The notes beneath the pieces are model-generated. The model saw nothing but the letters and a program-made list of their open reading frames with translations, was not told the origin of the DNA and searched no databases. The position numbers and the translations under genes were made by a program. From Nematostella vectensis (taxonomy: Eukaryota > Cnidaria > Anthozoa > Actiniaria > Edwardsiidae): a stretch of DNA of 64,000 bases. This document shows, one piece after another, positions 58,097 to 64,000 of this stretch (position 1 is the stretch's first letter; every line of letters begins with the position of its first letter). The stretch spans positions 6,554,203 to 6,618,202 of the forward strand of contig NC_064037.1 of the NCBI RefSeq assembly GCF_932526225.1, written 5' to 3'.

Positions 58097-58578
58097 TAAT
58101 GTAATTCGGATGGGTTTGCTGAAAATAGTTATGATGCCCGATGACAGAGCGGTATGGTGACCGGCAGCAACATAAAGAAACTCTTCTAGCGATTACTATA
58201 CGGGGGGTCAGGATATTTTAAAATAAAAATAGCAGATGAAATTGAAGGAATACTTTATTGCTCTAACTAAGATAATTAAGTTTTTTTTCAAATTGTTTAC
58301 ATTCCGACCAAATGTGTACTGGCATGATTGCATCAGGGGGAGCTCCATGTCGGCGGAAGTCAGGACAAAGCAAAACATTTTAAAACATAAAAAAATCCCA
58401 AATCCAAATATTGCGTAGAATGTTAAAACTAATTGAAAAAATTTACCCACATCTTTTACATCTCCCCTCAAAAAAAAGGACAATTTTCAAAACGAAAACA
58501 CACGAGGAAAACAAACCTCGAAAACTATGATCCCACCGTCATACTAATATCTTATACCCAAGCTCTCCCTCGTGCCCA
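58097..58578. other. Convergent 3' ends of TMC and the 236-aa gene
   Basis: The 482-bp gap between the TMC stop (58096) and the stop of the minus-strand gene (58579) holds a plus-strand AATAAA at 58222 and a minus-strand AATAAA (58259-58254). If both are used, the two transcripts overlap slightly at their 3' ends. Confidence 0.5.
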
Positions 58579-61291
58579 TCAGTCGCAACCAGCTTTTAGT
58601 GTGCTAAACAGCGGGCCCAGATAAGGGTCAGCGGTTTTGGTGCAGCAGTAGTACATGATAATGAGCTTAGGGGCACACAAATCGTCCTGCGTGGTGACCC
58701 CTTGCGCGATCTTGGCCCTCTGCCACTCGATCATGTCGTTGAGGTCGGCCGGGGCGATGAGAAGGTTGGTGACGACAGATATGGGCGTCTCCTGAAGGGG
58801 GGCGTTCCGCGCCTTTTCAAGCTTAAATAAACAGTTAACAGTATACGTCAGTCACCTTTGGGAATAGAATAAAAGATTATTTCTCAATATTGTTTTCAGT
58901 TGCTCTTTACCTCATCTATAAATTCCGTACGGTTGTTGAAGCTCTTCGCTAGTGTAAGCCCCGCTTTTCCATCCTTGCGAATCTCGCCATCCATGTAAAA
59001 GCCGCCTTGGTTAAGAATGCCCCCTTCACCGAGGATTGCAAACATTGCTTGCGTCATGAAATCATCAACAGGGATTGAATATATGGCTGAAATAAAAAAG
59101 AAATGTCACTTTCAGTGGTCTTACATCTTTGGGAGGTTGTTTCACCCGAAATTGTTAGAGCGATACACGCTATTCCCAAACGATACAAGTATTTGTATCT
59201 ATGAGCGAATTAACGATTCGGGTGTGACTTGAGATCGAATAAGATTGAAAAAAGGATTTTTCGGAATCTGGAAAGAAGCTATTCTTTCTTTTGCCCTTTT
59301 TTTGGTCAAATGCAAAGTTTTGTGCACTTTGAAGAGGTGGTTTCATCCATTTCGCGTCTAGCTTGCGGATCGTGTTATTTGTGGTTCCCACGAAATTGAT
59401 CAAAAGCTTTTTTTTAGGTTTTCCAGGTAAGTCTACAAAACATTGAGTAAGTCATGGACCACTAGACTGACGATACTACCCTGTACTACCCTTTAAAGGG
59501 TTTCTTTTGTTTCGAAAAAGGGCTAACACTCGAAAAGACAGTACGACAATCCGCCTTCATAGGCAGGCGTTCAACACCCAAAAGAGGCGGCGTTTAGCAT
59601 AAAATTTCTATCCTGTTTTGATATTCTCCTTGCCCCTTTTATCAAGTTTAAACACAAAATAAAATTGTAACAGGAATCCAAGGGCATACAACGAGAGCCC
59701 CCCTTACCGAAACACGTCAAAATGACAAATTTCGTCGTTTGGATTTGTTCTGATGCCGAAAATATCCATTTTAAAAGTTGCAGGGAAAAAAATATCTGTT
59801 CCTTTTTCCCAGGAGAGACCATTCCTTTTTTTCCCAGTCAGCATTGGTTAGGATTTTTTCGCCAGCCAGCAGTGAATAATAATAAGCACATTAATAATTG
59901 CCCGTATAACCCATCGGGACGATTTTTTTCCTAAGCATCCGCTTAAGCGCCCCCAAAAATATTTTCATCACAACTAGTCGACTCAACAAATTTGCCAGCA
60001 AAAACCATTTGGGACGATTTTTTCCCCCAGCAATTGATGGATCTAACATCTTCCCCAGCCAGCAAATCCGTTATGTGCCCTTGTAAATCTTCAATATATC
60101 CTGTCTGTTTAGAATACCTGTTCTAAAGACTTTGCTGTTCAAGTCGAGTTCTCTCTTAGTTACGTCATCTTGTAATGCCATGTACACAGGGGCGTTATCT
60201 TGCTTGCTGTTTATGGGTTGCCTGTGGGTTTCATGTGCTTTACTATCCTTGATGATATTCAACACAGCCTTGTTTTGAAACCGAATGAGGACTAGACAAA
60301 GAAAAAAAAAAGAATTAGAAAAAAAAAGAGAGAACAGAGAGCACCTATACTGCCAGCCTCGAGGTTATTGAGGATAAATAGATTGCAACAAAATAAACTC
60401 TGTGTGACTGTGACCTCCATTAAGTGGTTACCCATTGCGCTTCCTCCCTCTATTGAGCGGCGAATCTTTCAATTGGGTATTTGGCATGCCTCATGCAGCC
60501 AACATCTATTACATGCAGCTTTTAAAATATATCTAGACATGACTTCTTTATCGCCAGATAATCTGAGGCTAAGGGGGGACGCCTTTAAGAAGCGAGGCGA
60601 CACAGAGGGGGTTAAAACCGCTCTTTCCCCGCTTCGTTTTTTTTGGCCGGCCTCGTGCATGTAGAAAAGGTTATCAATTTAGGGTTATAACACACCTTCC
60701 ATGTTTACTCTTAAAATCCTTGGCTCTGTGATGGGAACAGACACGATTTTTAATCTTAGATTTTGGAACCACCATTTAATCAACACGCCATGATTCTAAA
60801 AACGGTATGACTTATATACGCCTACTTTTTTTCATAAAATAAATAAAAGTTCCAGATTATCTAAACTGATTTCTAATGAAACGTATTGAAACTAAATCTG
60901 GGCTTTAATTTTTCTTGCTTTATTATTTGATTTTCAATTTTGATTTTTTTCAAGAAATAGAAAAAGAGCTATTTTATTAAACATAGTCTATATTTTTTCC
61001 AACAGAACAGAGGCAAAATATCGCACATTATTTCCTTGCTGTCTTAAATTATCAAGGGTTATATAGCTTGCTTTAATATATATATATAACCCAAGATAAA
61101 AGGCACTTTTCAGTATACAGTTTCAGTTATCTTGTCATGTCTTTTAAATATATGTTTTTAAGAACCAGCACGACGACAGATAAAAGTACAAAATCTTACT
61201 TACTGTTGAGTGCTTGTTCGAGAACTTTACCGCCTCTAGCACCACCAGCAAGTACAAGCACAAAGGCTATAACCAATACAGGGCTCTTCAT
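58579..61291 (-). CDS. Unrecognised secreted protein, 236 aa
   Basis: Five exons with consistent phase: 61204-61291, 60696-60725, 60118-60291, 58911-59086, 58579-58821. I do not recognise the family. The start MKSPVLVIAFVLVLAGGARG is a good signal peptide, so the protein is probably secreted. The mature part is mixed and soluble, with AIYSIPVDDFMTQAMFAILG and FYMDGEIRKDGKAGLTLAKS in exon 4, a possible N-glycosylation site (NNRT), and a Cys cluster near the end (CAPKLIIMYYCCTKTADP...GC). Exon 2 is only 30 bp and is the least certain part; a longer frame in that region would need a different phase. Exon 3 could end at another donor. The gene converges on TMC. Confidence 0.6.
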
Positions 61292-63350
61292 TCGGGCTGC
61301 ATGAAGCTGAACGCTATCTGTACCGTCATTTGTTCGGTGAGAAAGAAGACGAGAACTGTTTGGTCATATGCACACGCGCTATAACCTGTAGCCTTGGTGA
61401 CATAAGGTCCTTTAATAGCATGCCTGAACCCGGCCGGCGCAAGTTTTTCATAACTTTTATTTATCTTACACTAATGAATTTACAAAATTACACACAATGG
61501 TATAAGAATGGCAAGTTGAACGTTTGTTTTCCTTAATAATGTTTCGTAATTCATTTATTTCTATGATTTTTTGTGATTTAATTGGCCTAAACCAACTCTC
61601 AGGAAAACGGTATTCAGGCAATATAGATTTCATCTTTTTAAAGATACTGCATGTCTGCCTGGATAACTTTTCGTGGGCTACCATATGCGTCATTGTGACT
61701 CTCTTAGTTATTGGCCTATATCGAAAAATCCAGGTATCCGCTAAACAAGACTGTAAAATTCTTGCGCAGACCAGATCCGCAGCTGATGACTTGGCTTTTT
61801 TATGGTTGTGTGCAATCTCGTTCCCATTTAAGAACCAACTTTTGTGGCAGCATTGGTCCGACTAAAGTTTGAGAGCGGTGTTGCGCGTTCTACTACCGGC
61901 TAACCAACTTTTGCTGCATAGCAAGTTTGCAAGTTTGCTGCAGAAAGTAGAAGATGGTTCTACTTTTTGCAACAAAACTTGGAGATGTAGCCCATTTTTT
62001 ACATCAACCCAACTTGTCTCGCAGCCTAAAAAAAAACGTTGACTATACGCAAGCAGTTACAATAGCGTTTGTGATTGGTTGAACAAAAGTCCCACATTAG
62101 TGTCACGGAAAAAAAGATGGCTGATCAACAGAAAGAACAAAGTCTATCCTTTGCTGCGACAAAAGCTGGTTCGCCGGTAGTAAAACGCACAACATGGCCT
62201 CCGAACTTTTTTTTGCAAATGCTGCCACATAAGTTGTACGATTTTGCTGCTCGTATTACCGTACCTTTACTCTGCGCGCGCATATACCTTTAACCTCTTT
62301 GAAGAAATGACCCACTTTGTGCCTGCCAAGAGGGAGGGGGGGCGCACCCCCCTAAGTACGGGCCTGGTGTTAATACTGACTGCGGTGAAAATAAACATAT
62401 ACAATATAATTTCTGTCACTAAACGTGTAGCTAACACCTCTAACAATATTATATCTGCGTGCAATAACCAAATCATCTTAGACAAGCATGTCATTTATAC
62501 ATTTTGCATATTTTTCTTGGCGATGTGATAGCTTTTCACCCACCTCGTATCAGCAGAGAAAGCAATTATTTAATAACGGGACTCACCCACTATCCTTTAC
62601 TTCCCAGTTCACTTAACCGATCTCTTTAGTGGTTGATCATGTTTGGCTACTGGCACTGGCCATTCAAAACGGTACAAAACACTCAGACAAATGAAAAATG
62701 GAAAACACAGTAATGGCTCCAAATGGCTTGTTGGCAGCTGAGATAACCGAAGCACTCCAATTGGACGCCGTAACACAAGGAATCAATAGGTCTTTTAAAT
62801 ATCACTAGAAACAAACGAATACTCCTGATGTATCCGGAAATAGAGTACTGTTAGTTTTGTTAGAGTCGCAGGACAAAAAAAATTAATGTGTAGAAAAAGC
62901 AGGATTGTCAATATTCTTTCTATTTGAAAAATAATGGACATTATGTTTACAAGTAAATTATAAAGAGATATTCAATTTAGAAAGCATGCATTATATATGG
63001 CGCCTTCTAGATCTTCTTATGACATATAGTGTCTTTTGGGTAATTTATTGTAATATCCTTATTTGATTTCAGCCTTCTCTTCGCAAGCACCTCGTCACTT
63101 CGACCAATAACACCGGCCTTGCACTTCATTGTTTATCATTTTGAAGTCAGAAAAGCAAATACAAATCCATCGATGCATTGTTAATTTGCATGCACTTGGA
63201 GGTAAATTTCGTTCCCTAGTTATTTCGATATCATCAAACAGACTGAGGATATAGTTAGAGAACCGAGTAATGACTTGAATTGGGCCTTTTGCTGATTTCT
63301 TTGGAATATTTGTGAATTTCGAGGTTTGCTCGGTAAGGAAAGTCGATACA
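61292..63350. other. Intergenic region with MITE
   Basis: About 2 kb with no supported exon. It carries the inverted-repeat element at 61836-62236. The rest is AT-rich, and short ORFs here lack homology-like features. Confidence 0.5.
61836..62236. mobile_element. ~400-bp MITE-like element with long imperfect TIRs
   Basis: The left end CAACTTTTGTGGCAGCATT and the complement of the right end CAACTTATGTGGCAGCATT match. The match resumes further in (GTTGCGCGTTCTACTACCGG against GTTGTGCGTTTTACTACCGG, then AACCAACTTTTGCTGC against AACCAGCTTTTGTCGC). The inverted repeats are about 85 bp. No ORF fits a transposase. Confidence 0.7.
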
Positions 63351-63686
63351 ATGGGAGAGGGATCGGCGACATGTTTTACGCTGTGTGAACGATACCAAAG
63401 ACTTCTTCTAGCGGCGATACCACTAGTTCTCTCTATTGTTTGCTTCGGCTTTGGTTTTCGTTGCCTCGACAGCAAAAAACGCGAAAACCATTCACAATTA
63501 TGCAAAGGAGTGGTAAGCGATGGCGCAGCAATAACTCTGATTGTCTTTGGTGTTGTGTTTCTGTTGCCCGCGTGGATTTTACAACATCATTATCAACGGA
63601 AACGAGACACTAGCGTAATTCGCTTGGAGGAACCGTTCAACGCAGATATTTGTCAAAACGAGGATTTTCGCGACGATCAACTCTAA
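63351..63686 (+). CDS. Possible small two-pass membrane protein, 111 aa
   Basis: A single-exon ORF with the first ATG at 63351. The protein has two hydrophobic spans, about residues 17-36 (QRLLLAAIPLVLSIVCFGF) and 59-77 (AAITLIVFGVVFLLPAWIL), joined by a short loop with Cys and Lys. A basic juxtamembrane HHYQRKR and an acidic tail (EEPFNADICQNEDF) follow. The regular helix lengths and charge distribution look like a real protein. I cannot name a family, and it could be one exon of a larger gene. Confidence 0.5.
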   Translation: MGEGSATCFTLCERYQRLLLAAIPLVLSIVCFGFGFRCLDSKKRENHSQLCKGVVSDGAAITLIVFGVVFLLPAWILQHHYQRKRDTSVIRLEEPFNADICQNEDFRDDQL

Positions 63687-63865
63687 ATAATTTCGCTTGT
63701 ATTATACATCAATCAGAACAAATTGGTGAGTTGCTTCAATATCAGAGGAAACGGCTCTTCTCCACCCCTTGAACCAATGTGGATGACATTATAAGCAAAA
63801 TTTTTACTTATTTCGTGGTTTACGATTATCATTATCGAAGAAATGGGAGCACCAACTTAGAAGCG

Positions 63866-63992
63866 CAAACAGAGGATCGCATTTTATTCGTTTCCTAAAT
63901 GAACTGTTATCATGTCGAACATAGGGCAGCTGAATATGGTCGACATGATAACAGTTGATTTAGGAAACGAATAAAATGCGATCCTCTGTTTG
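63866..63992. repeat. Near-perfect 52-bp inverted repeat (hairpin element)
   Basis: The arm CAAACAGAGGATCGCATTTT... (63866-63917) is repeated in inverted orientation at 63941-63992 with two or three mismatches, around a 23-base loop. The arms include AACTGTTATCATGTCGA and its complement. It is a small hairpin-forming MITE or foldback remnant. The 8 bases beyond its right arm are the end of the window, so a flanking duplication cannot be judged. Confidence 0.88.
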
Positions 63993-64000
63993 AACACTAT

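Overview
This window looks like nuclear DNA of an anthozoan cnidarian. Nematostella vectensis or a related sea anemone is my best guess, but the species is inferred and not proven. The reasons are intron-rich animal genes with GT-AG introns, unusually close agreement of RBM19 and TMC exons with the vertebrate families, an amplified single-exon class A GPCR, many short inverted-repeat (MITE-like) elements, a tRNA-derived SINE and a hammerhead-ribozyme repeat of the retrozyme type. Nothing suggests a bacterial or organellar origin.

Layout, left to right. (1) 1-9.5 kb: two nearly identical rhodopsin-class GPCR genes face each other (2539-3471 + and 8446-9363 -), separated by a 1.5-kb 16-bp satellite. 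Their transmembrane blocks match even at synonymous sites, while the third intracellular loop and both tails have diverged, which suggests gene conversion. (2) 11.2-15.9 kb, minus strand: seven exons of a type II membrane DUF885-family metallopeptidase-like gene whose C-terminal part I cannot find. (3) 19.2-23.2 kb, plus: a secreted short-chain collagen-like protein. (4) 23.9-24.8 kb: an 870-bp foldback element with a 5-bp target duplication. (5) 25.3-27.4 kb, plus: an acetylserotonin-O-methyltransferase-like gene in three exons. (6) 27.7-40.5 kb, minus: a complete 14-exon RBM19/Mrd1 gene (915 aa, six RRMs) for ribosome biogenesis, with two large minisatellites in its last two introns. (7) 41.2-58.1 kb, plus: a complete 19-exon TMC (transmembrane channel-like) gene (782 aa), head-to-head with RBM19. 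(8) 48.6-53.0 kb, minus, nested in TMC intron 10: a 7-exon gene for an unrecognised 616-aa protein with a membrane segment at each end. (9) 58.6-61.3 kb, minus: a 5-exon gene for an unrecognised 236-aa secreted protein, converging on TMC. (10) 63.35-63.69 kb, plus: a possible single-exon 111-aa two-pass membrane protein. All exon chains were assembled by eye from splice signals and continuous reading phase.

Two observations stand out. First, TMC intron 5 carries two hammerhead ribozymes exactly 354 bp apart, in the sense orientation of the host transcript. This is the architecture of a retrozyme that could excise a 354-nt RNA from the pre-mRNA. Second, several minisatellites and short tandem duplications are anchored on splice junctions. 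The arrays in the collagen-like gene, the DUF885 gene and TMC intron 15 begin at the exon end and repeat the 5' splice site in every unit. Two TMC exons have their 3' splice site plus exon start duplicated upstream, once in frame. The genes do not form an obvious pathway; this is an ordinary gene neighbourhood with unusual intron content.
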